Part shown: positions 21,540 through 34,441 of the stretch, in pieces
Position numbering within the stretch: the stretch's first letter is position 1
Layout: each line of letters opens with the position of its first letter
DNA from: Favolaschia claudopus
Taxonomy: Eukaryota; Basidiomycota; Agaricomycetes; Agaricales; Mycenaceae
Length of the DNA stretch: 64,000 nt
Direction: 5' to 3'
Assembly: GCA_037176885.1 (NCBI GenBank)
Contig: JAWWNJ010000173.1
Span: 248,001-312,000, forward strand
The notes under the pieces: generated by a model
Told to the model about the DNA's origin: nothing
Database searches by the model: none
What the model saw: the letters and a program-made list of their open reading frames with translations, nothing else
Position numbers and translations under genes: made by a program

Positions 21540-24320
21540 AATGGCCGAATTGGGAACTATGGACTCTACTCAAAACCACCACGTGGGATTCCCGGTTTGG
21601 TCGTCCTTGTTCTCCCCTTATTCCGCGTACAGTCTGCTTTGTTCTCTGCATCTCCCATTGTCGCCATCGTCGTCAACAGCGTACAAGGGCATTGCGCACG
21701 GACAATGCCGTTCGTCACATTCTACCATCATTCCGGGTCTGACATACCGCTTTGGGCACTGTCCCATTTCCGTCTGCGTCCTCCACGCGCCTCGCTACAG
21801 CAGTAACAGCACCAAGTCACTTTACGCGCCTCCTCGAGGTCTGGCTTACGTGCTTCCAACCCACCTCGATATCACACCCCCGAGACTCTCTGGCAGCGCC
21901 TACTTTATTTTATTTCTTACTCGACCCTTCGACGAGGGTTCTTGACTCGACCTGGAACAACGCGTGTATCAAGCAAGCCCAGCTATCACCTTTGCTCCGC
22001 CAAGTTCACAAACTAGGCGCCGGTCTCACGCCCTTTGACTCGCATTGACAAGATACAACAATAATCCTGCCTTCGCCGCGCATCCGTATTAGTTATCTTC
22101 ATCTATATCACACACACAGCACAAGAACATCTTCCCTCGACATCAGCGCAGCGCAATGCAACAACTCCTTCAGGAATAAGTACTGTCACAAATACAAGAG
22201 ATTGCAGATACTTCCTCCTGCTTTGGAACTAGCCGCTTCCATCTTTGGTTCTCTGCGCCTCCGTTTCTCCTCCTGCGCCTCCGCTTTGACTCACTCTGGC
22301 GTCTGGCGCTCATACATGTCCGCCGGTGGCCCCTGTCCTTGCTTCCTTCTCCCGCGGAACCACCCTACCAACACGCACCCGCATTTTCTCCCAAGTCGAG
22401 TCTAAATCTTACTTGCCGCCTTCCTCTGCAATTGTATTCGTTCGACTCTTTCCTGCTATGGTACAAGCGCCTATTCAAACTCCTGTGTTCTTTCCGTCTC
22501 TCCTCAAATTCTGTCACTCGCGATCCAATTGACTCACTTGACTCGGACGCAGACCGAGTCCATCGGAAGCTACGACCCCTATCCTTGTCTGCTGTCTTTC
22601 CTCCCGCGGAAGCAACTGCTCCGCACTCGACCACTGGTACATCCCACCAGCTCCCTGCCCTCCAGCCTGCTGGCTGTCTCGCCGTGTGAGACACGCCAAC
22701 AATATGAACTCATCTGCAATTCTGTCTCACCTCGTCTACAGCTGAAATCTTACTGCCCTGCGTGCACAAAATAACCCCTCAATTTGCTCGATTCTGCGCG
22801 CAAGTACTTACTTAATCGAACTGGCGGTCATGAATTTTGGAAGTGGTTCGCTCAGGTCAAGTATTCATCCCTACCAATTCTGGCGATTGGGGTCGTCGGC
22901 GGCGGCGGGGTTGAGAGTGGGTGGGATGGAACGGAATGCAGACAGTTCGTCCATTCATTCATTCCGTGCATTCATAGCACTACACTTTCGTCTCCGGCGG
23001 AATCAATTACATGCAATATCATGTCCCACTCCTCGTCTTTCCTGTTTGCACACAGCCGCTTCTTCCTCTTCCACTCGAAACCCGAACAAGAACTCGATAG
23101 TGTTCGTTCCTGTCTCATACATCCTATCCTGATCTTCGCTTTCCGTTGTGTCTTATCTTGGTCTCACTTCCAGTTGACTGTCTCAAATGGCCGTCTGTCT
23201 CGTCTTAGTGCTATTGCGTCTCAGTCTCAGTCTCAGTCTCAGTCTCAGTCTCATGCTTGATTTGATAATTGAACCTCACATCGTCTCGCTCAGCGCCTAT
23301 CATATTTTTGTCCTCTCCGCGACGCCGATCCAGGATTTCGAGTATTTGGTGGAACCTAGACGAACGCTGTCAGGCTCCCGCCGGTGTAATGTCCATCTTA
23401 CTGTAATCTGCCTATCTCAGAGCTCACGGAAACGTTGACATTTCGACTTGCCCGCCGGAAAACATCTCTTCTCCTCCTCCTCTCAAAGTGTCGGATGACT
23501 GGGAAGCCAAATTTCGACTTTATGTGGCAGCATAATAGTGGATGGTCTCGTCTTGGTGATACAATGACGACAGACGAGAACACAAACAACTCGAACTACT
23601 TGTGGATGGACAGACCCACGACGATGCAATGCAACTGTAACACAATACGATAATATTAATAATTGCTGTAGATGGTCTAAGAGTAGTCGCGGCTTCGGTA
23701 TCGCCACCGATGCTGTAGACGGTGTGCCTAAGTTGAGACCAGCTTATCCATATTTGTACTGGGAGTCTAGACGGCCGATGGCGAGACGAATTTGAACCAG
23801 CTTGAGCTTGTGTAATCTAGACGCTCACAACGAGTTAAAGCCGTCGTCGCCGTAGCGCACGAAGTGCAACATTCCTTTCTTGGTTGAAAGTGCTGTTGAA
23901 GCACAGGATCTGAAGAGGGAATGGATTCAATGGAAGCCTGAAGGACTCGGAGTGGACCTCAGTGGAGAGGGGAAAATTGATACATTCCTGGCGGCGGGCG
24001 CGCTCCGGCATATAAAAGCCAGTTGAAATAATATTTTGGTAAGTAATATGTTCGACGCCAAATGACAAACCGCCTTGAGACGTTTCGGAGCGGCGCGCAC
24101 GAGGGGCTGAAACTCATTGCGATCACGTCTCACACGTGACCGTGCTGTGATTGATCATCATGATCTTGTTACGGCGCGATCTGGCATCTTCAAGTTCCTC
24201 CCATCATCCTAATTCATCCATCTTTTCTGTGTCTTTCGCGTGAAGAGCAACTTGGGTTGAAGCTCGATGCCTCTGTTAAATTTTTCCTGGTGCCAAGCCA
24301 GCATCGAAGACAACGGGTAC
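21540..24320. other. long intergenic region, partly pyrimidine-rich
   Basis: From about 21.6 to 23.3 kb the plus strand is rich in C and T, and all open frames look like low-complexity Ser/Leu/Pro translations. A perfect six-unit GTCTCA microsatellite lies at 23218-23253. A plus-strand TATAAAAG at 24011-24018 has no obvious gene behind it. I support no coding gene here. Confidence 0.5.
23218..23253 (+). repeat. (GTCTCA)6 microsatellite
   Basis: Six perfect consecutive GTCTCA units. It is likely length-polymorphic between strains. Confidence 0.9.
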
Positions 24321-24456
24321 GAGCCGCCTCGGCCACACAACCGTCATTGACCCGTTGCCAACAGGTGATGGCTGAGATTTCAATTTCACGAGCCGCCCCG
24401 GCCACACGCGACCGTCATTCACCCGTTGCTACCACAGGTGTTGGCTGGGTATTCAA
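24321..24456 (+). repeat. tandem 68-bp promoter repeat (two copies)
   Basis: Copy 1 (24321-24384) and copy 2 (24389-24456) both begin GAGCCGCC.CGGCCACAC, share ACCGTCATT.ACCCGTTGC and ACAGGTG.TGGCTG, and end TTCAAT. They lie about 90-220 bp before the ATG of the lectin gene at 24544, just upstream of a TATA-like AATAAATA at about 24461. They look like a duplicated upstream activating segment. Confidence 0.8.
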
Positions 24457-24543
24457 TCGTAATAAATACCTCGATGGTTTGCATGTGGACTCAATTTTCT
24501 CCCTTCTTCTACTATCTCTCTCAGTCTCCGCTCGTTTTTGGCC

Positions 24544-25967
24544 ATGCTCGCCACGTCGCTCTTTTCTGCCTCCATCCTGGCTGCCGCTCTCGGTGTCAAT
24601 GCCCAAGGGTGCGTCGCTACGACCTCCCTTCTCGTCTCGCAACCTGCTTGGCTTACACGCCGTCTTCTTATTTTCCCAGCCCGATGATCGAAATCCAAAT
24701 AACCCTGGGATCCAGTGCGTCTCTCCGTCATTGCCGCGTCGAGGACTGTTCAACCGAAACAAAATATAGATAAATGCCTCACTGCATCCAGCTTACGAAA
24801 CGGCGCGCCCGTCGTTGTCCAAGACTGCGGCGCGAATTCTACGACGCTTAATTCGTGGAGCGGGACCGGTGTGCCCAGCGGTAGTACGCAGTTGGGGACT
24901 AACGGCTTCGTGAGTGCTATTTTTCAAATTTCTTCCATTTAGGTTGGGTGTTCGCCGCTAAAATGGAGTTCGTATGATAGTGCCTCGATGTTACCGATAA
25001 TGTTGATAAAGACGGAAGCAAACTTCAACTGTGGACTTGCGCGCCGAGAGATCTGGGTATATAGCAGTTTCATAATACCGTGAACGCAGTTTATTCACGA
25101 TTCACTCAGCGCAACAGTTCGCTTTCACTGCCGATGGCACTATCCAGTGGAGCGGCGGAGGTAAAAACAAGGTGAGCATCGTCCCTCATTCAACGAGTCT
25201 TGATTGTACATAATATATTAACTAAATTAGTGCGTCGATATCACGGACGGAAATCTGTCGAACGGGAACCAGGTCAGTTAAACTGAATTTTCTGCGAGTC
25301 GGACAATGAAAACATATCCCAGGTTCAAGTCTGGACCTGCGATAAGAACAACAGCAACCAAAAGTTCAAGTCCATCCCCGTGAACTTCCCTGTCTGGTAC
25401 GTCTCATTCTCATCTGTCTCGTCTTTCTCAACTCTCGCGCACTTCAGGTTCACCGTCGAACTTGATCACATCGCCGGCAATTGCATTACCGCCGCCAACG
25501 CTACCAACGCCCCCGTCACCGTCTCCACCTGCACCCAAGAAGCCACCGGCCAGATCATCACCGACCCAGACCACAACGGCCGGATGGTCATGTACGATGA
25601 TCTCTGCGTTACGCCTGCTGGGAATACCCTTGCGGACGGCGCGAAGCTTGTGCTGGCGCCGTGTGACGCAGATAATAAGATGCAGTTGTGGAATCATAGG
25701 ACGGGCAGTGTTACGAGCAAGGCTAATGCCGGTTTCGTGAGTTCTCTTTTGTGTTTAATTCGCTGGATGAATGTCTGATTTGCGTTTAGTGCTTCGACTT
25801 GCCCAGCGGTAACACCACCCCTGGTACTCAGGTCAGTCTTGTTTTAATGTTTTCACTTGCTGTCCTCCATTGTCTCATTTCCTTTGAAGCTGCAAATCTG
25901 GTCTTGCTTCTCGGGCAACACCAACCAGGAATGGGTTGAATCCGATCACTGGTCCCTTAACTGGTAA
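24544..25967 (+). CDS. secreted R-type (ricin-B-fold) lectin, copy B
   Basis: Paralog of the minus-strand lectin at 15131-16532. Exon 1 encodes the signal peptide MLATSLFSASILAAALGVNAQ. Spliced exons give KCLTASSLRNGAPVVVQDCG, CLDVTDNVDKDGSKLQLWTC, FAFTADGTIQWSGGGKNK, CVDITDGNLSNGNQVQVWTC, MVMYDDLCVTPAGNTLADG and CFDLPSGNTTPGTQLQIWSC. It ends GNTNQEWVESDHWSLNW, TAA at 25965-25967. These are two beta-trefoil-type carbohydrate-binding domains with ricin-B C-L-D and Q-x-W patterns; there is no catalytic or toxin chain. About nine exons, with intron positions equivalent to copy A. A tandem 68-bp repeat in its promoter is absent from copy A as far as I can see, which suggests different regulation. 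The glycan ligand is unknown. Confidence 0.87.
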
Positions 25968-26189
25968 AGGAGTACAGTACCAACACTGGAACCAAGCCAC
26001 CTCCGATCCTAAATTTCTTTCTGCAACTATCATAGTGTAGAAGATCCGCTCGTTTCATTGAACAATACACTGAATATAATGTGTTGTGTGCTCCATGAGA
26101 CTTGTTAGCATACACTATAAAGCGGAGAAACAAGAGTTGCTCGAAGCTTGTATCCCAGCTCAACAATTTCGACAAAAGACGAGATAATA

Positions 26190-26485
26190 ACACCCCGTGC
26201 TCGCTTGTTCATTCGCAACAGCGCGAAGCAAGAAATTCACCAACCCTTCTTGTCAAAAGATTCAGGCGTGGTTTTGAGTGGGCTCGGACCAGCACTTGAC
26301 TTTCGGTATTACCCTCAGTAAAAATTCTTCCCCTCCAAAGTGCCAGCGTGAGATTGGTTCGAGTCTAGATTTTGAGCTGTGCTGCAACGTTGTTGTTTGT
26401 TCGCTTTCAAAGTCGAAAAATGCAGTTCTCGAGCTCGGAAGATGAGAGGGTTGTTATGATGTGGGCAACGAAACCTTGAGGATTA
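26190..26485 (-). pseudogene. relic of an NmrA-family gene
   Basis: About 295 bp that align by eye to the 3' part of the intact NmrA-family gene at 29501-30499. Shared words: CACCCCGTGCT, GAAATTCA, TTCAGGCGTGG.TTTGA, TTCTCGAG.TCGGAAG and GAGGGTTGT.A.GATGTGGGC.AC.AA.CCT, in the same order and strand. Indels and substitutions destroy the frame. It is a decayed partial copy about 3.3 kb from the living gene. Confidence 0.75.
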
Positions 26486-27411
26486 ATGCATTCATGATTG
26501 ATTCAGGATTAGACGATGAAGATGCCTCAGAGGCAGGCACCTACAACGTTGGAATTGAATGGATTCAGAGGTGACCAGTGTGCGAAACTTGCACTGAAGA
26601 GAACTTGCTCGGGGAATTTCTGGCCGCCCCCTACTAACTAGTGCCAGTATTCTGAACTTCTTCGCCCTCAATATCTGATAGTATCTTACCCTGGACTTTA
26701 TAAAGAATAAATTTGCTTGAGGAACGAGCAAGATTTTGAACCGTGGGAGTGAAGTCAGACAAAGGACTACAAGGTACGAGGACCAAAATGTTGTAGCGTC
26801 TGTTTACAAGAGACTAGACAAAGGACTTCGACGAATACGATTTAGAACATACGATACCAGAGAATGTTCATCCGCGAGCGTGTGCTGAGACGATCCAACT
26901 TGATTCCGACCTAGCTCGAAGCATTTAATTACATTGTCGAATTGATTCCAGTGGAAGAAATGCTGTGAAAAACTCAGAAGGCGGACTGCAATTTCTATGG
27001 TGGCAGTATAACGCGCCGTTGGTATCGCCCGTATCGAGTCGGGAAACGAGGGAGTCGGACTTGCGTTCATCCAGGAACAAAGTAAGTAGTACTAATAGTA
27101 TTAGAGCAAATTGTAGGGGCTTCAGTTGAATGGGGATCTGAAGGCCACAATCTGTGATATGCACGCCTATGCACGCCGATTGTTTGTTTCATGAGGGGAC
27201 TGAGTTGTGTCAAGTTCAACAAATGACTGTTAAGAGAGATTATCTGATCGGGGATCCGCGGAAAAGTGGGTTACCAAGGAAACCGGTAGGGTTTCTAAGG
27301 AGACTGTACAATCCTCCCTCACGCGTTTGAACTTCGCCAGCACGTATACTTACCTGAACGCTTCATACCTGCCGGTCCTCGTTCTTTCCTTCTGTTCCTT
27401 TGTTCCTTCCG
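26486..27411. other. intergenic, promoter side of the MAP kinase gene
   Basis: No gene seen. It includes a short word GCAAGATTTTGAACCGTGGGAGT (26725-26747 approx.), nearly repeated at about 1470 and, less well, at 29371. Confidence 0.5.
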
Positions 27412-28951
<1,540 letters not shown>

Positions 28952-29500
28952 GTCTTGGGCCGGAGTGGGAGTCAGTCAACCACGCATCTGGTCATAGCTT
29001 GCGCTCGACGTCGTTATTGTCGTCGTTCGACCTCGCTCTGTGGCACAACACAGCATTATTTGACGCAATACATTGTTTATGTCGCTATCATGGGTTTAGG
29101 ATGTATGTACGGGTATATAGAAGAAACGAAGGAAAGCAAACGAATACTTGACGAATACCCTCTTTTGGGAACTTGGATATGATGAACGTCTTCGAATTCA
29201 GCGAGGATTAGCCTGGTTGAATTGTTGTCCCAACTAACACCGCGTTAGCAGATATAGCAGTCACACCCTTGCCCTGTATCGTTCAGGAGCATAAATCAAA
29301 CACCTTGCTAATGGATCGAATGGATTCCGAGGTCCAATCGGCGCCTTTCTAGGTGTTGTTGAAAGCAGCACGATTTGAACTGTGAGAGCAATTTGATCCC
29401 TATTTTATTACTTGGGAATCAGACTCAGCTTGAGGTTAATGGGTCGCTCAACAAAGCCAACAAACAATTCAGATTACGTCTATCTATTCACAGCGCTTTC
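28952..29500. other. short intergenic spacer between convergent genes
   Basis: 3' ends of the MAP kinase gene (plus) and the NmrA-family gene (minus) face each other. A frame continuing from 28952 to 29182 exists but lacks conserved sequence. Confidence 0.5.
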
Positions 29501-30499
29501 TCAAAGGTTGTGCACCTCCTTGACAGTCTGCCAATGGTGACCAGGCCAGACCGCGTTTCCGGTCCCCGCAGCATCCGCGCCAGTTCCCTCCTTCACGCCG
29601 TTCCACCCCGTGCTAGCTTTCCCGTCCTCCATTGCGCGAACTAGGAAATTCAAAAATCCCTCGTGCTCTCCGCGATCGGTAAGTTTATCGACATACTCAG
29701 GCGTGGCTTTGAACTGAGCAGCAAGGCCGTTCATGGTAACTCGCTCGCCCTCGAGTCGGAAGATGCGGTTCTCGAGTTCGGAAGGAGGGAGGGTTGTCAG
29801 GATGTGGGCGACAAAGCCTAGAAATGATTCAACCTTTTGATAAATGATGGATGTGGGAGAGCACATACCTGCAATATCCGGAATAGACGTGGTCGAGAAC
29901 GGAGTGTCACCTTTTCCGATGATCTGCGCTTTTCCGTTCCCTCCGAGAAGCCAGGGAATGAGTTGGACGAAACTTCCAGTCTTAAAAAAATCGGTCAGAG
30001 ATGATTGAAGGAATTAGTAGTCAAGTTGCACGAACAAAGATTCTGGTGGAAGGGATGCCAACGGAGGTGAGGTACTCTGTTGGAAAGTCAGTATCAAAGC
30101 GTCATAAAAAACTGAAAAATAAAAATACGCACTGGCGATGTGAGCCTTGTCCCCGAGCGGCCCCTCTGTATACCCTTCGGTGGGCAACCCGAACTCGGAT
30201 GGGACAAATAGCTTGATTCCGGCTAGTTTCGAGGCATCGACCACAGTCTTCTGCGCCGCAGCGGCCATGGTGGTCAGAGTGGATACGACGACGTCCACGT
30301 TGTGCTCTTTCAAAACCTTTGCAATTGCATCGGCATTGTCGAAATCAACTTTGATGATTTGAACGTTGGAAGGAACGGCTTTCGCCTCTGAGGAGCGCGA
30401 CAGCAGAATGACAGGAACTTTTGTAGCAGCGAGTGCGTTGACGATGGGTAGACCAATGGTTCCGCCACCGACAAGAGCGAAAGATTTGTAGGTAGACAT
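29501..30499 (-). CDS. NmrA-like NAD(P)-binding protein
   Basis: Starts MSTYKSFALVGGGTIGLPIV at 30499. GGGTIG is the dinucleotide-binding glycine loop of a Rossmann fold, here in the NmrA / isoflavone-reductase-like atypical SDR family. VVVSTLTTMAAAAQKTVVDAS and GIKLFVPSEFGLPTEG are the usual next blocks. After two short introns come GSFVQLIPWLLGGNGKAQII, TSIPDIAGFVAHILTTLP and NRIFRLEGERVTMN, ending with a Trp/His-containing tail and TGA at 29501-29503. Members are either redox-sensing regulators or reductases; which applies is not visible. A TATATA box lies 53 bp upstream (30552-30557). A decayed copy lies at 26190-26485. Confidence 0.87.
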
Positions 30500-30551
30500 T
30501 TGAGGGGACTGAGAATTGAATGGTCTGGATGTAAAGCGACAGCTAGCATTT

Positions 30552-30557
30552 TATATA
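30552..30557 (-). promoter_or_regulatory. TATA box of the NmrA-like gene
   Basis: TATATA, minus-strand context TGCTATATAAAATG, 53 bp before the ATG at 30499. Confidence 0.55.
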
Positions 30558-30559
30558 GC

Positions 30560-33556
30560 AGAACATCGGGCGCGCAAAGCGCAACCGAGGCGCATCACTG
30601 ACCAAGAACAAAACATTACCGACTTTCCGAGTAGCTTACCATATGAAAGCCTGCGCCATAGGCATAGGGAACCGGATTTGACGCGCTTTTCGAGAGATGG
30701 AACAAATGAGCGTTAGATCAAGCCAATGCAATTTAAGCCGAGAGCCCGAATCATGTCCGTCATCTAGAGACGGTTTTTTGTGCTGAGAAATTCGCCGGCT
30801 TCGAATGATGGCGTTCTGTAAGCACTCAAGTTACAAATCGAGATACTTTTCTTTATTCCTTCCGGCCCATATAGTTGTTGAGATAATTGGTTTGCCTTGT
30901 CGTATTGTAGACAAGCGTCACGAAACATGCCAGTGTTCCGCATTCCAGGAGGAAGACGTGTGGAGAGTCGACTCAGCCTCAGGTGACAGGGATCCATTGT
31001 TCGACGTTCGTGTCCAACTGATCGTCTGACTCAGACCTAGGGGGTTTGGCGAGTATTAGTTGGGCGACGCTTCCCCACGAGAGCGGCGACAACCAGCAGA
31101 ATCAAACAAGAATGAAAGCAGAAACGAGACTGGGGTGTCCTGCATCCTCGGCCATCAGCGGCGAGCGAGTACAACGCGGTAACGTGACGATCTGCTCCTA
31201 CTTGAGTTTCCTCGAATAGATTGAACCTCACACAACCAAGTCGCGTCAGACAGATACCACATTTGGTGAACTTCTGTGATTTGACCGAAGTCTATCCCAC
31301 TCAACGAACTTCAACTTGAAGCTCGATATCCTGTTTCAGCAGCGCGTTTGTTCCTTGTATCGTCGCACGATCACAGTTGAGGTATCGGATGTCCGCCGCG
31401 TGGCGATCCGAATGACTTCGCAGCGGAGATTCTGACCATGTAGACCCCTCAGTATTAGTATTATCCGATTCTCTATTCCGTTCCACTCCTCACTACTGTA
31501 CTGCTAGGTCGCACCCCCCGGCCCCGGGCTCACGCTAAGCTTTAGTCCAATTAACAGCAGTGAGATAAATTCCATGCTCTTCTCTTTGGCATTTTCGCCC
31601 AGGTATCCTATCCAGGAAACCTATTTCCACGAGGTTCTTGTCAGCAATTAGACGCTCGCCCTATCATCTATCATTCCAAAACCAGTCTCCGAGTCAAAGC
31701 TCGTGTGGCCGCGGCAGAGCTCTAGATTCCAATGGCTCCCACCATCATCATCTCCGAACGTGAATGCGCCATGGCCCACACACGCCAGAGAGACGCGGCC
31801 ATACAGAGCCCAAAGTCTTCAGAGCTACCTGGACATGAGCCTTTCCACGTATCGAGGGTTTCGAATATGAAAAATTCATAAAAAATTCTAAAAATCGTCT
31901 TCGAGCATTTCGGCGCACTACTGTTTGCCTCAGAATGCCTCCGCTACATCCCACACCAACCAACGGGACAATTCAAAGAGTTATGCTCTCGAGTCTCGAT
32001 TTCCGTGCTCTCGACGCCCCAATCAATTTTCACGAACAATCGACATCCGAAGTCTTCCTCACACATCCAGCTCATTTTCTGGTCTTACGACGCGAGACTT
32101 GACCACAGCATCCTTCTAGGATGCTGCTGTCCGTTGGTGCATGTACTTTCGCTCGCCATCGTCCTCGACATCGACTGGAGGTTGCCCAGTGCTGGCCCAC
32201 CCTTTGCTGCATAGCTGCTGACTCATCCGGCACTGCAATTTTGATCGGTGTCCTTTCGGCGATATTCGGTCTCTTGAGCGAGGTACTCAGGTTGTTCGTC
32301 CAACCCACCCGTGCTATAGCGCCTGAAAGCTGGTATCAGCGCTCCAGCCTTGAAATTTATCGATGTCTTTATCTCTCTTTCCACAATTTTAAGGCACGCG
32401 AACACTATCGTCGACCTTTTAGAACCGTAAACGTTGAGCCTGAGGAAATCAAGTGAGCCAAATTTAACGGAAACGGCTAAACATCAGCTGTAATTTATCG
32501 TGCGCCTCATTGAACCTCTTGCCCACGGTTTGCTTGTCGCATAGATGTGCGCACTTCACGGAGATTGGATTAAATCCTTGTAAGGTTAATTGTTTTTGCT
32601 CAACTGTCGCAAAAATCGGATTTCAATTATAACCGATTATAACAGGTTATAGGTCTAATCAGGCTTTATAGGCAGTCATAAGCCAAGATCGAAGCATTCA
32701 GAGATGGGGTCATAAATTTCTATGTCGGTTTATAACCCGCCTATAAACCCTGATTAGACTTATAACCAGTTATAACCGGAATCCGATTTTTGCGACAACC
32801 TCCTGTCACGCGACTCATACGTGCTTCCCTTGTCGCTCAAGGCCTACGGTACGAATCTTTGCATTAACACCATGCAAACTACCAGCCCAGAGACTCGAGA
32901 CTGGGATTACTCCGCTTTGGAGAGTTCCGAGACATTGACTTTTCTAGTGAACAATTCTTGAACTCCTCAAAGGCGACAACTCGCACCTTTGAAATACAAT
33001 CTGCTGGCCACTGAAGGGATTTCATCAAGGGAATTCAAGTCCAACCTGCGACGAGAGCCTCAGTATTATCATATTTTCAAAGGTATCGACCCTCTCTTTG
33101 TTGAGTCCTCGAACTGCTTACTTGTTGAGGTACCAATTCTTCCGTGTTTCTGCTTCTCTTGATTTCCTTCAGTTCTACAGCGATGCATCGGCGGGTGTGA
33201 TCGTGAGCTCGGCTGCGGGGTTTTGAGAAGTCCAGGGACCGAACAGTACAGTAGTGCCTCTGTATTGTCAGTTACTCCCTGGGCCCGGCGTTCCTGAGCG
33301 GGACCGTGCCGTGTAACCTACCTACCTACCAACTTCCAAGTCAGATCAAGTCAACTTTTGTGAATTTAGTTCCACGGATCAGAGGCCTAGGTCATTGTCT
33401 CCGCCTCGAAATGAATGTGGATAAGCGCCCGCGCCCACAGCTCGAAGCGGCATAAGGCTACAATTGCGAAAGGACGTACATGGAGAAGTCGAATACACAT
33501 GGAAGATAGTACACTACCTATGATCGGTATTGCCAAATGAAATCACGTCCTGACCC
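30560..33556. other. 3-kb intergenic region with one inverted-repeat element
   Basis: Apart from the element at 32605-32797 I find no supported gene. Open frames around 31.0-31.3, 31.75-31.96 and 32.1-32.46 kb have no family motifs and overlap each other in different frames. Confidence 0.5.
32605..32797. mobile_element. 193-bp MITE-like element with long terminal inverted repeats
   Basis: The left end TGTCGCAAAAATCGGATT is an exact inverted match to the right end AATCCGATTTTTGCGACA. Similarity continues inward through imperfect ATTATAAC/GGTTATAA words, GTCTAATCAGG and TTTATAGGC, so each arm is about 70-80 bp and nearly the whole element folds into one hairpin. It is AT-rich and encodes no protein. 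The flanks share only AC on each side, so any target duplication is 2 bp or unclear. This fits a nonautonomous DNA transposon (MITE). Confidence 0.85.
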
Positions 33557-34441
33557 CTACCCGCTCTCTGGCGCATTCAGCACAAAATTCAGCGCGATGA
33601 GCACCAGCTCCCAGGCGAGGTCGAGCGCATCCCAAAATCCGTCGTCGTACATCCCCAGACAGCAAGCTGTTCGCCATAAATTCAGCACCAGCGAACCATA
33701 CCGCAGAAGATGCTTCACTCCGGGCTCTGCCCAAATGAGCTTCTGCACGAGGTCCAGTTTGCAATCAAGCGACTCGGACTGCTGCACGCGCTGGATAGTT
33801 TCACGATCGAGCGGCTGGGGAAGAGGGAATAAGTCAGCGAAGAGCACGTCGACCTCCTTCGTATACATGAAGTTTCGCAACGTGATGAGTGCTTCCACGG
33901 ATGGAAGACGTATGGAGCAGACGGGGAGGTACAGTGTATACGTCGTGGAGTCCGAGTCTTCGCTGTCTTCGTCGTCTCCCTCTATGAGCGGCCGGAGGAT
34001 TTCAGCGGAGCAATTTACCGCCAGCACGATTCCGTGAATGGGAACTAATGGGATCGGTGCCTCCGGCGCTTCGTTTTCGGAGGGCAGGAGCACGGCAAGG
34101 ATATGGGTCGGATATTCGATGTCGTCGCTGAGGAAGGGGACCGTAACGCTGAATGTGACGGGCAGACTATAGCTAGGGTGCGTTGGAGGCACCGGGATGT
34201 AACGGAGCCCAGCTAGCAACTTGTCGGTGTGTAGATAGAGCTGTTCTTGAATGAAGTGCGCCGTCGGCTTCGATTCAGCGAGGTCTGGCCCAACAGCTTC
34301 GAGGGTCGCGGGCGAGATGTCACCGGGGTCGAAGCAGCGCGAGGGCCTTTCCAAGGTTTGCGGTAGCTCGTGAGTGGGCATCGAGGGACCGGCTGCAGAG
34401 GGTGTCATTGGAGCCACCGTGTTACACGACAGTGTAGACAT
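33557..34441 (-). CDS. Clp1-like protein, locus 2
   Basis: A single-exon gene of about 294 codons. The start is placed at the ATG at 34441 (MSTLSCNTVAPMTP), 59 bp after a TATATAT at 34500-34506. An in-frame ATG further up at 34513 lies upstream of that TATA. Family blocks: YPTHILAVLLPSENEAPEAP, IPLVPIHGIVLAVNCSAEIL, SVEALITLRNFMYTKEVDVL followed by FADLFPLPQPL, and GMYDDGFWDALDLAWELVLI. The middle has an acidic insert (GDDEDSEDSD). Stop TAG at 33557-33559. Similarity to locus 1 is clear in the C-terminal block but low elsewhere, so this is not a recent copy. A function in clamp/dikaryon development is inferred only from the family name. Confidence 0.7.
   Translation of the reverse strand: MSTLSCNTVAPMTPSAAGPSMPTHELPQTLERPSRCFDPGDISPATLEAVGPDLAESKPTAHFIQEQLYLHTDKLLAGLRYIPVPPTHPSYSLPVTFSVTVPFLSDDIEYPTHILAVLLPSENEAPEAPIPLVPIHGIVLAVNCSAEILRPLIEGDDEDSEDSDSTTYTLYLPVCSIRLPSVEALITLRNFMYTKEVDVLFADLFPLPQPLDRETIQRVQQSESLDCKLDLVQKLIWAEPGVKHLLRYGSLVLNLWRTACCLGMYDDGFWDALDLAWELVLIALNFVLNAPESG

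Noticed and set aside
22202..23260. Plus-strand coding gene in the pyrimidine-rich region
   Set aside because: The frames are low-complexity Ser/Leu/Pro translations, overlap in all three phases and show no domain.
15131..25967. Ribosome-inactivating toxin because of the ricin-B fold
   Set aside because: Both proteins contain only lectin-type trefoil repeats; no N-glycosidase A-chain sequence is encoded next to them.
28952..29182. C-terminal extension of the MAP kinase
   Set aside because: Splicing to ATTATGTCCTTC gives a normal, conserved-looking end with a TAG at 28949-28951; the extension has no family similarity.
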